Source: Phialocephala subalpina (Eukaryota; Ascomycota; Leotiomycetes; Helotiales; Mollisiaceae). Taken from it: a stretch of 64,000 nt of DNA. The position numbers and the translations under genes are program-made. Location: assembly GCA_900073065.1 (NCBI GenBank), contig FJOG01000004.1, positions 233,507 to 297,506 on the forward strand. Reading direction: 5' to 3'. This document shows, one piece after another, positions 43,121 through 53,496 of the stretch (position 1 is its first letter; every line of letters starts with the position of its first letter). The notes below the pieces were generated by a model, which had not been told where the DNA came from, ran no database searches, and saw nothing but the letters and a program-made list of their open reading frames with translations.

Positions 43121-44987
43121 TCATGACATTTGTACCTCGACCCCGGAGCCATCCTCCTTCACAGCATTTTCAAAGGCTGCGTTCTGAGTCTCTACAGTCT
43201 CAAGAGCAGCAGCCGTCATTGGATCAACATCACCTTCCACCACCGCTCCATCCACTTTCATTTTCTTATTCGCAGGCTCCCTGTTCCCATTCGCACTTTT
43301 CACCTCCGTCTTTTTCCTAGCAAACTTCCCCCTAGCCTCCACCTTCCCCTCCGCAGGCAAAACCCTAGTCGCCGTAAACAAATACCCCTCTGCTCCCCCC
43401 TTAGCAGTCATAACCGGATGCGTCCTCCCGGGTAAAACCTGCCATTCTCTAATCCTAGCGCTTTGTACACTTGTATTTAGTAACAGTGTTGGATTCAATG
43501 GAAAATCATCGTCTCCTTGCCATTGCGATCTTTCTTCTGGGGTTTGGAGGGAGAGGAAGGAGAGAGGAGGAGATTGGATGAATGCCGTTCGACGGGATGT
43601 GGAGTATATATCGGATAGGGTGACGAGGGGTTCGATTGTCGGGCTGTAGATGGCTATCTGGGCACCGCCGCGGAGGAGGGGGATGGTGTGTCGTAAAATC
43701 GAAACGGGATCCATATGGCTCGCTATCACCAACCCCGAGAAACCTCCTGCTAGTGTACTGTCCACAATAGTTTTTATCCTATTATGTCTTCGTAGTTTTC
43801 TGTAATAAGTTCCGCGCTTTCCCGATTTGTAAGATTGTAGGGTTTCGGGAGAGACGGGCTCAATGGGTGTTGAATACACGGTATCGTTTTCGGGATGCAG
43901 GAGTTGCAGCCAGGAGAGGGGGTGGAGGTGTGTTGATAGTGGGTGTGTGGGTGAGGTGGATGTTGCGGTGGGGTCGTAGGAGAAGTATTTTAGAAGGGAG
44001 AGGTTAGGTTGTGTGTTGTTGTGTATCAAAGTGATGGTGTTTGATGTTGCGAGTGGTGGTTCGGCATGGCGGTAGGATTCTTCTTCTGAATTTTGGGGCG
44101 AGAGGTCGGATGGGGAGGGGTACAGTATCCCCATTCTTTCTGCGAGGGCGGCGGCGAGGAGTCCGCCGGTTTCGTCGACTACGAGCCAGCGCCCATCTCC
44201 TGTGCCGGTATCGATTGGCATCTCAGAGAAATGTACGTTGCTCCAACTTCCGATCAATGCCAGCATCTCCTCTCTCAGCTCCAGGATCTTGGAGGCGTCT
44301 TTCTCTTCCATCATCCAGGTAGTCAACATGGGGACATCGACTGGTAATATCGTGAACCGTCTCAGATACTTCTTCGTCTTCAGCAGCTTGTATTTCGCCA
44401 GACTGAAAGCAGTTTTCTGATCAAGTCCAAGATGACTCGCCATTAACTTCGCAATCAGATCCTTCCCAGCTCCTGTCCCTTCTCGTTTCAATTCCTCGAT
44501 TTCTTCCATAGTCAAGGTCTGTCGTGCAGAGTCATCGATTGTCTCTCGATTCGAGCGCATGATAACTTCTCCATTCTCGCCCACGAGCTGGAATTCCACT
44601 CCATCTCCACCGATTGTGATCTTATCTTCGCCCTCGGTGCCATTGGGATTCTTGGCAGCTTCTTCTTCGGCGATTGTGTCTGCGTGGAGTTCTGCTGCTG
44701 GTACAATTCGTAGTTCGGAATCTTTGTGGCCGGGTTTTCGGTCGAGGAGTTCGTAGGTTAGGTTGTAGGGTCGCTCGATGATGAGGTTGGCGGGGAATGA
44801 TCCATATTTTCCCAAGGATACAATGCTGGGTAGGAGTTAGTGTGTGATTTTTGGCGGGGCAGATGAGAATGAAGAGCTCACTCAGGTTGGCAAACACTCA
44901 CGTATTAGGCACTACCTGGATGATCTTGAGGGAGTCTGAAGGGAGTCGGAGGCAAACCCAAACGTTTGGGTGCACGAGAGAATGCAT
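43121..44987 (-). CDS. TRM6: tRNA (adenine-58-N1)-methyltransferase non-catalytic subunit Trm6/Gcd10
   Basis: Exons are 44987-44902 and 44825-43121, giving 596 residues. The start MHSLVHPNVWVCLRLPSDSL leads across the intron into VSLGKYGSFPANLIIERPYN, the conserved N-terminal barrel of Gcd10. The middle region SLAKYKLLKTKKYLRRFTIL and the GLLAAALAERMGIL helix also match. The SAM-binding motifs are degenerate, as known for this subunit. With Trm61 it forms the nuclear complex that makes m1A58, essential for stability of initiator tRNA-Met. The C-terminus has a Lys-rich segment. It is a housekeeping gene set between NLR genes. Confidence 0.88.
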
Positions 44988-45387
44988 GTCGGACGTTGAT
45001 ATTGAGAATGTGCAGAATATTTTCAGGTCCTTGAGATGTCCCCAGTGGTTGGAGAAGACGAGGCTATCTAGTCATGGTTGATGTTTTTCGCAGCCTTGTG
45101 GCAAGAGAAACATTTTTTGTTTGCGCTTCAGCCTTTCGCTTCTGGTTTTTATGGGTCACCGTAAAGTCTCCGTCAAACAAGACGCTCAAAACGTTTACAG
45201 AATTGATCAAAAAAGGCTTGATCTTTTGTTGCTGTGTTCCCAAATGCAACTCTATGCCATGACATCTCTGTGTATACATTTTGCCAAATGGGTAATCAGA
45301 ACGACGGCTTCGTGGCGCCTCCACAGACATGTGCACGTGACCCATTCCCATATGAACATTGAAGATCTATCTGAACAACACACCGAC
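44988..45387. other. Spacer between TRM6 and NACHT gene 2
   Basis: About 400 bases holding the TRM6 promoter and the 3' end of the NACHT gene on the same strand. Nothing else was recognised. Confidence 0.5.
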
Positions 45388-48300
45388 CTATTGGTGACAA
45401 CACAAAAAGATTTTGGACCTCGGAGTGTGTTCCCTAGACGTAGGCGTGGCAGCTACGATTGTCTCGGGCTTCTCTACGCCATCTCGCGGACTCAAAACTC
45501 GATCCACAGCCGAGGTAGAAGCATCCCCCCTTCTCGCATCCTTCGCCTCCTGAATTGCCTTTTTATGGACTCGTTCCAGGTTCGTCAAAATCAATGGTAG
45601 CGTCACAAACGTCTTATCGATAACCTCGGAAACCTTCCAAGTATTACCTACTTTCACTTTCGCCCTCCTCTTTCCTCTATACTCAAATCTGTCAGGGCCC
45701 ACGCACGTCGTTGTCGGATCTGCTCCTTCTTCCAACAGCACAACTACGATATCAGCCCAACGCCTCAAGATAGGTCCGTATAGGCGAGAGCGATTGCAAA
45801 TGAGGTAAGACAGGCAGTTTTCCCATGGCGTTGACCCCGAGAATCGTGTATTCGGATTCGCGCCAGTTTTAATCAAGAAAGAGACGGTCGCTGCATCCAC
45901 GAAAGGTTCTCCATCCGATGTTGGAACTAAGGCGTCCAATACTGGCTTGGTGATCGAGTCATGCTTCAGGGCGTTTTCATCCCTTAATCGGACGTCCAGG
46001 TATCGGTTGAGAGAACAATTGATGGTAAATGCGATCACTGATTTCCATCGAGCTGCTTGGGCGAAAGTGTCGAATAGGTTAAGCAGTTCAGGAGCTGAAA
46101 TTCGATCATCGGCGTCGATTCTTTGTGCGTAGATTAGGCCTCGATACGGTAACGAGCTGGCTTTCAATGCGATCGGGTCGAGATGGTTGACTTGAATTGC
46201 GATTGATGTGAAAATTGCGACGGTGGGCTTGAAAGTAGCCTTCTCAAATCCGCCGGTTCGTTCAAGGAGGACCTGGCGAGTCGATCGGGCTTCGAGGAAG
46301 TCTCGCACGGTGCGGTGGAGATATGATACTTTCATTGATGATGAGAGATCTTCCATCTTGGCTTTTCCGTATTGTACTTCTAGGAGTCCACCACATCGAG
46401 TCTTGAGTAAGACATCCATTCTCTTGGCTTGCTCTAGTAGCGTCTTTTCGTCCAAAGCAGGTGTGGTGAGAGCATTGTTAATGTTGAGATTTGGCGTCAA
46501 TGCGAGGGAGAGTGAACGAAGTGACAGAGGTTCCGCTCTCTCCCAGTCCCCCGGTCTTGGTGTCGCCTCTGCAACGAGTTGATAAAGACGAGATGCTTCT
46601 GCTGCATAAATGCCATCGATCTTCACCACCATTTCTTCGTACAGCAGATCAAGATCCCTAGGTAGAGCTTTGAGCCGCTCCTGCAAGTCTGAAATCCGAT
46701 CATGATTGCCTAGTCCATTGATCAGTGATGAGACGACTAGTATAACCCATAGAAAGACGCCCTCGGCCGTTTCTGCAATCTCTTCCACAAGTTGTTGGCA
46801 TTCTTTGGGTTCCTGGATCTTGAGAGGTTCCATCAATTCGTTGTAGACGAGACGATCCTGGATGTATTGGTCAATGTCGGGACGAGTCAGAGTCTGGAGT
46901 CTGAGGGATGGGTAGTCTGCGAATGCATCCTCGAAAGGGACGTGAGGTCGACTGCTGACGCATACTTTGACGCAGGGTGACAGAATGACGCCTTTGAAGA
47001 GCTTGGCGATGTCGACTTCTAGTCCATCATATTCGTCGAGGCCGTCGATGAATAGACACAACTTTACAGAGCTCTGCTTCTGAGCCTGGAGTGCCTGGAA
47101 GGCGCGTGAAAGCGCAGAACTTGTCCAGATATTAGCCTGGAATGCAATGTCAGTGTATCGAATACGAAGGGCATGGTTTGATATCTTACTGCGGGTATCT
47201 TGGAAGTGTTAGTTTTCGCGGCATACAGTGAAGCCCATTGGGAGGGCAGCACGAACGGAACGAGTTCTGGCATTTGCTGCAGCACAGCATACAGGAGAGA
47301 CCTGAGCAAACCATCTTGGGACTTTTGGAGTTTTGTGCCACGCCACCAAAAGAAGAATATGGCAGTATGCACCGGAGTCTCTCCACCCCACACTTTGAGA
47401 TGCTCTTGAGTTCTCGGATCCTCATAAATGAACTTCATCAAAGTGGACTTTCCAGAGCCGGCTTTTCCGTTGATCCAGTATATGCCGTTGCCGCTACGGA
47501 GCCAGGTGACGAAATCACTCCAGTGTGCTTGCTCTGGATCTTCGCTTTCATCGATAGGGTCAAAGATCCATTCGAAAGTCTTCTGATGAGCCTCCGAAAC
47601 GCTCTCATAACGCTCGTCGATGGTCTCATACCGGAGACTTTTAGCAATCTCGGATACGATCCCTTTATACAGCACTGCCTCATTCTGTTGAATGTTAAAG
47701 TAGGCCTGTGCATCCTCCTCAGTAGTTGCAACTCCGGAGGAGCGCTGGCGCACGTCGCTGTAATGGCCGCCATGGAGCTTGTCCATATCATGGAAGTTTC
47801 TCACGTTGCGGTCCACGAGGGCGGAGATCATTCTGGTGTGTTCTTGGAGGTCTTGACTCAGTGAGACGTGGAATTCGAACAGTGCACTGGCAACGACCCG
47901 GCGAGTGGTATCCTTGATCTGGCGGGTGTGATCATTGTTCACAACAATCTGATTGTACTGTTGTTCCAGAACCTTGTCGACTCTCTCTCTGATGACAATG
48001 TCAAATCAGCCTCTGTTTGAGTTTACACGATGGAACTTGATTGAACGTACCCCAGAGACCCCAGAAGGCGCGAGTTCAGCATGTCTCGATAACCAGCAAG
48101 TGTCTTCTCGGCTTTGGCCAGCTCTTCGGCTGACCACATGCTCTTCAGTACTTGGCACACGCTCCTGAACACATTGTCTTTCTTCGAAACATCGAACTTC
48201 TTTAATCGTACAACCATGTCATCCGCTAGCTTTCTACAATGTTGACAAATTGCTTCTAGTTCAACGTCATTTTCTGTGATACCGCCGGTGTTGTGTTGAC

Positions 48301-48484
48301 CTCTCGTTGATTGTGACAAAGATTTGCTGAATTTAGATAGATCTTCCACCGCCTTCTTGGTCTGGTCGTGCACTTGTAGACGACCATCCTCGTAAAGCTG
48401 TCGTGTATCAGAGTAGATTTTGAAAGAGAAGTCGATAAATTGGACGACATTGCCAGCGATGGACAAGCAGGTGAGGGGATCCAT
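45388..48484 (-). CDS. NACHT NLR-type protein 2, intact paralogue
   Basis: Exons are 48484-48051, 47988-47190 and 47136-45388, giving 993 residues. The N-terminus MDPLTCLSIAGNVVQFIDFSFKI and LYEDG match the paralogue at 27783-31022. A helical region follows, then P-loop GKAGSGKST (preceded by YWINGK), Walker B CLFIDGLDEYDG and CVSSRP. A long helical C-terminal half includes short ankyrin-like pieces (FLIKTGANPNT, VVLLEEGADPTT). Both introns lie at the same positions and phases as in the paralogue, showing common descent. Proteins of this type (NPHP3-like NACHT with a DUF7791-like C-terminal region, named from memory) are counted among fungal NLRs with suspected roles in non-self recognition and regulated cell death. 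No effector domain is obvious at the N-terminus. Confidence 0.85.
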
Positions 48485-49686
48485 CTGGAGCTGTGGAGCG
48501 ATGAACAGCGATATCCAGCCGACTCCTCAGTCGGCCTGGTAGGGCAATGCTATGAGAGCATGCCCAATGCTAGAGTGAAGTCCACAAGGACCGCGACTGC
48601 GATGTGAGTATGCAAAGACAGCGACAGCATCGAAAATTGAAGTGAAGTGAGCAGTTGAGTTGGGGGGCTGAAGGCTGAGCTAGGCTTCATTCAATGAGAT
48701 TTGCATGACCACGTGAGGAGATATCACATCTCTAGATCTTGCCTTTATAGTCTTTGACTGAATTGGTAAAATGTGTTGCCTTGTAGTCTCATCTAGAGGA
48801 AGTAGATTCTAACACGATGTCAAAACAACGAAGAAGTCAGGATGTTCTGTCGCGGTATCATAAAGGGCTTGGTATGGAAAGAGCTTAGCTCGAAATAATT
48901 GCCACTCCTCACCGCTTTCTGTCTCAAGCAAGCCACAGGATTTCATCGTCCACGCAGTAGCATTGACAATTCTGTCGTTCTTTAATGAATTTTAATGTAA
49001 ACAATTCATATGATGTTGGCCTGAATTAGACCGATGGTAGGATACATTCTTGCTGATACTCTCTCGGCAAATGATTTGTCCTTACGAGCACCAATCGAGC
49101 GCATCTGCAGGCAGTCACATCTTGCAGCCCAGAAACGGGATGGCTGGAGGCAAACAACCAAGAGACGCGTAACTTGCGACGTAGGCCCAACGACGAAACG
49201 ATGGCCTGTTGATGTTGCTTACACAAAGCTTGACCATTAAAGAATTGCAAAATATACAACAAGCTCTGACCGACGAATTCTCCAATATCAATTGGCCCGA
49301 GTCGTGATTTTACTGAGTTTGCGCCACAGTTTGAGCTATGTTTAGGTAGCTGTGGCTGGTATTGATAGTTGATACGGACCCCGAGCAAGCAGCATCCACG
49401 AACATCTGCAAGTAAGAGGCGGGCAACTGTTGCTTCTTCCAGGAGGAAGATATTCCTTCATCCCATCTTCTTGCTCCTCAATACCACAATCCTTATCCAC
49501 CACGCCTCGCATTTCAATCGCTTGAGGATGACCTCATTTCTAGGCAATCACTCTTCACCATTGTCCAACCATACTCGGCGCATTACAGTCAGGACAGAAT
49601 AGAGTTTTCGTTTTGGACAGTTCTTACAGGAACTCCAACATCCTCCTTTGCATCCATAACGTCGCAAAATCGAATTGCAATTCAAC
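48485..49686. other. Divergent intergenic region
   Basis: Shared upstream region of NACHT gene 2 (minus) and the MINDY gene (plus). Open frames on both strands (for example 49026-49388) have no domain pattern. A CT-rich tract at 49430-49520 probably belongs to the MINDY promoter. Confidence 0.55.
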
Positions 49687-52521
49687 ATGGTTACTCGAAA
49701 GCCAGTACCACCCACAGCAGATGGCGGTCTTGCTCCAGGACCTGCCTCTCCTCCATACCCCGTCACACCGGTTGACACGAACGCAGCGAGTTCATTTCAA
49801 ATGCAAGATGCGATGGGGCAACTACGATCAGCAGATTCAGAGACGAACAGCCAGAATGAATGGAGTGGGGAAGGAATCGACAAACAGATCGAGCATGTGA
49901 AACCCAGTCTGCCAGATTCATTGAGAGTTGGCCCACTGCAAGGGTTCACCCCAAGCAGTTCGCAGGAAGCATTACGGCCTCAAGCAACAGGTACAAATCC
50001 GTTTTTGAATAGGCAGCGTACGGGAAGCTCGAATGCTAGCTCGACCGTTGGGCAAGAGAGCAGCGCAGATGCTTGGGGAGAATATGACATGCCAGCCCCT
50101 CCAACAACAGCTCCACCACCTCCTCCAGTTCCCCAAGGTATGATCTCGCCTTCTGCCAACTATGCCACTGGTTCTAATGCTCTGCTAGACTCTATACCTC
50201 CCACCGAACAATTCGAATACCTCTCCGTCAATGAGCCAAGCACGAACCCTTGGCAGCCAGCTCTCGATAGACAAACAACGGGACAAGCCCCGCCCGTTCC
50301 ATCGATACATAGACACGGCTCTGAGGAGAATGCTTGGTCTGCTGCCCCTGCGAGAGAGCCACCGAAACTTCCACCAGTCGATTCGTCACAACCGGTCTTA
50401 ATAGATATGGAAGAGCCAGAATCACCAGCTTGGGACGAAGATGAACCTGAACCAGTCATACATGAGTTGCCAGCAGATAATGTAGCAGAAGCTCGACAAA
50501 TGCACGAGGACCAACATGCGTGGGACGAGACTGTGGGACACCCTTTGCACCAGCATCCGGTGAATACTTTGCAACAAACACCTCAAGAAAATCATGTACA
50601 GCAGAGCGAAGGTTGGAATATGGTTGACCATGAGCCTATGTCAATTGGAGCTCAGCAGAGTGGAGTAATATCTGGGAGTGGGGTGAACCTTGCTACATAT
50701 GCCAACGAAGAAGAGGCGCCACCACTTCCTCCCAGACAATCTCAAGAACACCCGCCAGCTCAGCCGCCAAGACCAGTGATTGATACTACTGCAAATCAAA
50801 GCACATCCTCTATTACCAGTCCAACAGCCGCAGCCAAGAAACAAAGGAAAGAGACCTACGAGATCAAGAGAATCACCTGGCATGATGTAACTGCTGCAAA
50901 GAATCCTCGAGTCTCGCCTATCTTGGTGCAGAATGCCAATGGACCCTGTCCACTTCTCGCATTGGTCAACGCTTTAACACTTTCTACGCCGGCAGATGTG
51001 GAGACGGCTCTGGTAGATGCCCTGAGATCACGAGAGCAGGTCAGCCTGGGATTGCTTTTGGACGCCGTCTTCGATGAGCTGATGTCTGGTCGACGAGGAG
51101 ATGCTGCTCAAGAATTGCCAGATGTTGCTGACTTATACTCCTTCCTCCTCGCTCTACATACAGGCATGAATGTCAACCCTCGCTTTTTCCCTCCGCCACC
51201 TACCAGAAACTCGAACGACCCTCGAAATTCAATGTCACATGTTCATCCCAGCGCAAGAGAGGCATCTCTGCCTGGGACTTTCGAAGAGACAAGGGAGATG
51301 AAGCTATACAGCACGTTCTCTGTCCCTTTGATTCACGGCTGGCTTCCGGAGCAGGATTCTTCGGCTTATACTGCTCTCAATCGATCAGCAAAGTCGTATG
51401 AAGATGCTCAGAACCTCATGTTCCATGAAGAGAGCTTGGAGGAGAAGCTTGCACATGAGGGATTGAGTTTCGAGGAGCAGGCTACGTTAGAAGACATTGC
51501 TACTATCAAGGCATTCTTCGCCAGCAATGCTACACAACTTACTCCTTACGGCCTGGATAGAATCACCACATCAGTAGCACCCGGCTCCGTTGCGATACTG
51601 TTCAGAAACGACCACTTCTCTACGTTATACCGACACCCAGATACGTTACAACTCCTTCAACTAGTCACAGATTCAGGCTACGCAGGTCACGAAGAAGTCG
51701 TCTGGGAATCCCTAATCGACGTAACAGGCGAAAATGCTGAGTTCTTCTCCGGAGACTTCCGCCTCGTCGGCGGCGCTCCCTCAACCCCAGGCCCCTCCCA
51801 GTCCCAACCTCAATCCCAAGATGGCTGGACAACCGTTCCACCCCGTCGAGGACAACCCCAACCATCACATACCCACAACCTTAGCACATCCTCATACCAA
51901 GACGCCCCTCCCACTCCCAGATCCCCAAACACAGAACAAGAAGACCACGATCTAGCACTCGCCCTTCAACTCCAAGAAGAAGAGGAAGAGCGACATCGAA
52001 ACGAGATCGCCCGTCGGAGACGAGAAACCGAGCTAAGCCAGCAATACATCGAGCAACAAGGTCGCGGCCAAGGCCCGCAAAACATCCCGGTCACGCAACG
52101 CGGTGGTGGCGCCCCTCGCGGTCGAGGCCAAGCTCCTCCTACACGAGGTCGTGGTACCGCACCTCAAGAAGCTCGCCCAGCAATTCCTCCTAGACGGAAC
52201 AACGCAGGAGGTGCACCCGTTGACCCAGAAGCAGGCGTCGACGCTCCACCACCGAGCTATGAGCAAGCTGCTACTCAGGCAGCTTATAATCCTCCCCTGG
52301 ATCATCCTGCGCATCCGAGTGCGAGTCCGAATGGGAGTGTGGGGAATGGGAGGAGGATGAGTGCTTATACTGCTAATAGTCAGGGTGTTGGGGGTCCGAG
52401 ACCTATGAATAGGAGAGGGACGGGGCCAACTCTTATCGAACAAATACCCGGTAGAAGAGCCACGAGTGGAAGCATGGAGTCGACCAACAACTCGAGAGAT
52501 AAAGACTGCACGGTGATGTGA
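49687..52521 (+). CDS. MINDY-family (DUF544) Lys48-specific deubiquitinase with CaaX box
   Basis: A single exon encodes 944 residues from the ATG at 49687. Residues 1-390 are disordered and Pro/Gln-rich. The catalytic region at about 395-690 has QNANGPCPLLALVNAL with the catalytic Cys after the Gln oxyanion residue. LYSTFSVPLIHGWLP and LFRNDHFSTLYRHP follow, the latter carrying the catalytic His. The order and spacing match MINDY enzymes, which trim Lys48-linked ubiquitin chains. DLALALQLQEEEEER (about residue 757) is a UIM/MIU-like ubiquitin-binding helix. The C-terminus ends CTVM, a CaaX farnesylation motif, so the protein is probably membrane-anchored; the human homologue FAM63A/MINDY1 is also reported to end in a CaaX motif. 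Arg/Gly repeats lie between. Confidence 0.9.
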   Translation: MVTRKPVPPTADGGLAPGPASPPYPVTPVDTNAASSFQMQDAMGQLRSADSETNSQNEWSGEGIDKQIEHVKPSLPDSLRVGPLQGFTPSSSQEALRPQATGTNPFLNRQRTGSSNASSTVGQESSADAWGEYDMPAPPTTAPPPPPVPQGMISPSANYATGSNALLDSIPPTEQFEYLSVNEPSTNPWQPALDRQTTGQAPPVPSIHRHGSEENAWSAAPAREPPKLPPVDSSQPVLIDMEEPESPAWDEDEPEPVIHELPADNVAEARQMHEDQHAWDETVGHPLHQHPVNTLQQTPQENHVQQSEGWNMVDHEPMSIGAQQSGVISGSGVNLATYANEEEAPPLPPRQSQEHPPAQPPRPVIDTTANQSTSSITSPTAAAKKQRKETYEIKRITWHDVTAAKNPRVSPILVQNANGPCPLLALVNALTLSTPADVETALVDALRSREQVSLGLLLDAVFDELMSGRRGDAAQELPDVADLYSFLLALHTGMNVNPRFFPPPPTRNSNDPRNSMSHVHPSAREASLPGTFEETREMKLYSTFSVPLIHGWLPEQDSSAYTALNRSAKSYEDAQNLMFHEESLEEKLAHEGLSFEEQATLEDIATIKAFFASNATQLTPYGLDRITTSVAPGSVAILFRNDHFSTLYRHPDTLQLLQLVTDSGYAGHEEVVWESLIDVTGENAEFFSGDFRLVGGAPSTPGPSQSQPQSQDGWTTVPPRRGQPQPSHTHNLSTSSYQDAPPTPRSPNTEQEDHDLALALQLQEEEEERHRNEIARRRRETELSQQYIEQQGRGQGPQNIPVTQRGGGAPRGRGQAPPTRGRGTAPQEARPAIPPRRNNAGGAPVDPEAGVDAPPPSYEQAATQAAYNPPLDHPAHPSASPNGSVGNGRRMSAYTANSQGVGGPRPMNRRGTGPTLIEQIPGRRATSGSMESTNNSRDKDCTVM

Positions 52522-53496
52522 TGAGTGATGAGATATGATGATGGGAGCGAATGGTGTTTATGGGAACTGGCGTCGAGCACGGGTTCACTGGAGTTGAGTT
52601 TGGAGTTGGATTCGCATCGTTCACGATGCACAGCGGTATATATACTTCACATAACAGCGTGGATTATGCATATGATATTTTAGTAGCGCCGTGTAGGGCC
52701 TCAATACTACTTTTTATACCCATCAATGTCCAGTTCCCAGTGATTATTTCTGAAGGTAAGAAGTTGAGTTTGTGCTTTTTTGCATATCTACAAGTCCAGG
52801 GACATTCTGGACATTCATTTGTACGTGAAGTTGCCTTTTCGTTGCATGTCGAGCTTCCTGAGGACACCCTGGACATTGACTAACAGCAGAGAGTGGTGGC
52901 TATCCAGAGATATTTGGGACATTATCACTTCAATGTCCCAAAAGTTGACAGACATTTAGATTAAGATGTGCAACAAATACGAAGGTAAGAAGCTCAATGT
53001 CCAGAAAGCTGTCAGATTTCAAGGTGTGCAACAAAGTCCGATGGTGAGATCGGACTTAAGAGCAGCAGGAGACAAATTACAATTCAGCAACGACCCGAAT
53101 TGTTCGGTGTAACAAACCTTCTAGCAGATCTAGCAAGTGCTGCGAGCATAACAACAATTAGACTCGAAGGCCAAACTCCCTCTGTCTTTTCATAGGATCC
53201 GAAACTTCGAGCTGAGCAAGGCGAAGTCAATTCGTATTCGCGCATCTCTCGCGTCCACCGCCCCACTTCAAAAACGCTCCGAACTCACCCTCGGATCTCA
53301 CCACACCGGAACGCGGACGTAAGCACAACATCCCCAAGTCCGGAACCTCATCTTCTCGCACCACCATCAACTCGCATCCGAAACCCATTCACGGCCTTAA
53401 ACCCATCTCCGATATCAATCCTCAATCCCTCGTCCGAGTCTTGATACGTACCTTCTTGGTGCTGTGTCGTGGAGATAGCGACAAACCCGAAACGCA
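52522..53496. other. Gene-free stretch with a GGACATT motif cluster
   Basis: No coding region. Bases 52725-53002 hold seven copies of GGACATT or its complement (annotated separately). From 53200 the sequence is CA/CT-rich, fitting the promoter and leader of the transcription factor gene. Confidence 0.55.
52725..53002. repeat. Cluster of GGACATT/AATGTCC motifs with a hairpin
   Basis: The motif occurs at 52725 (AATGTCC), 52799 (GGGACATT), 52808 (TGGACATT), 52870 (TGGACATT), 52914 (TTGGGACATT), 52932 (AATGTCCCAA) and 52996 (AATGTCC). The fifth and sixth copies form a perfect 10-base hairpin with an 8-base loop. GAAGGTAAGAAG also occurs twice. It may be a decayed small element or a protein-binding array. 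Confidence 0.6.
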
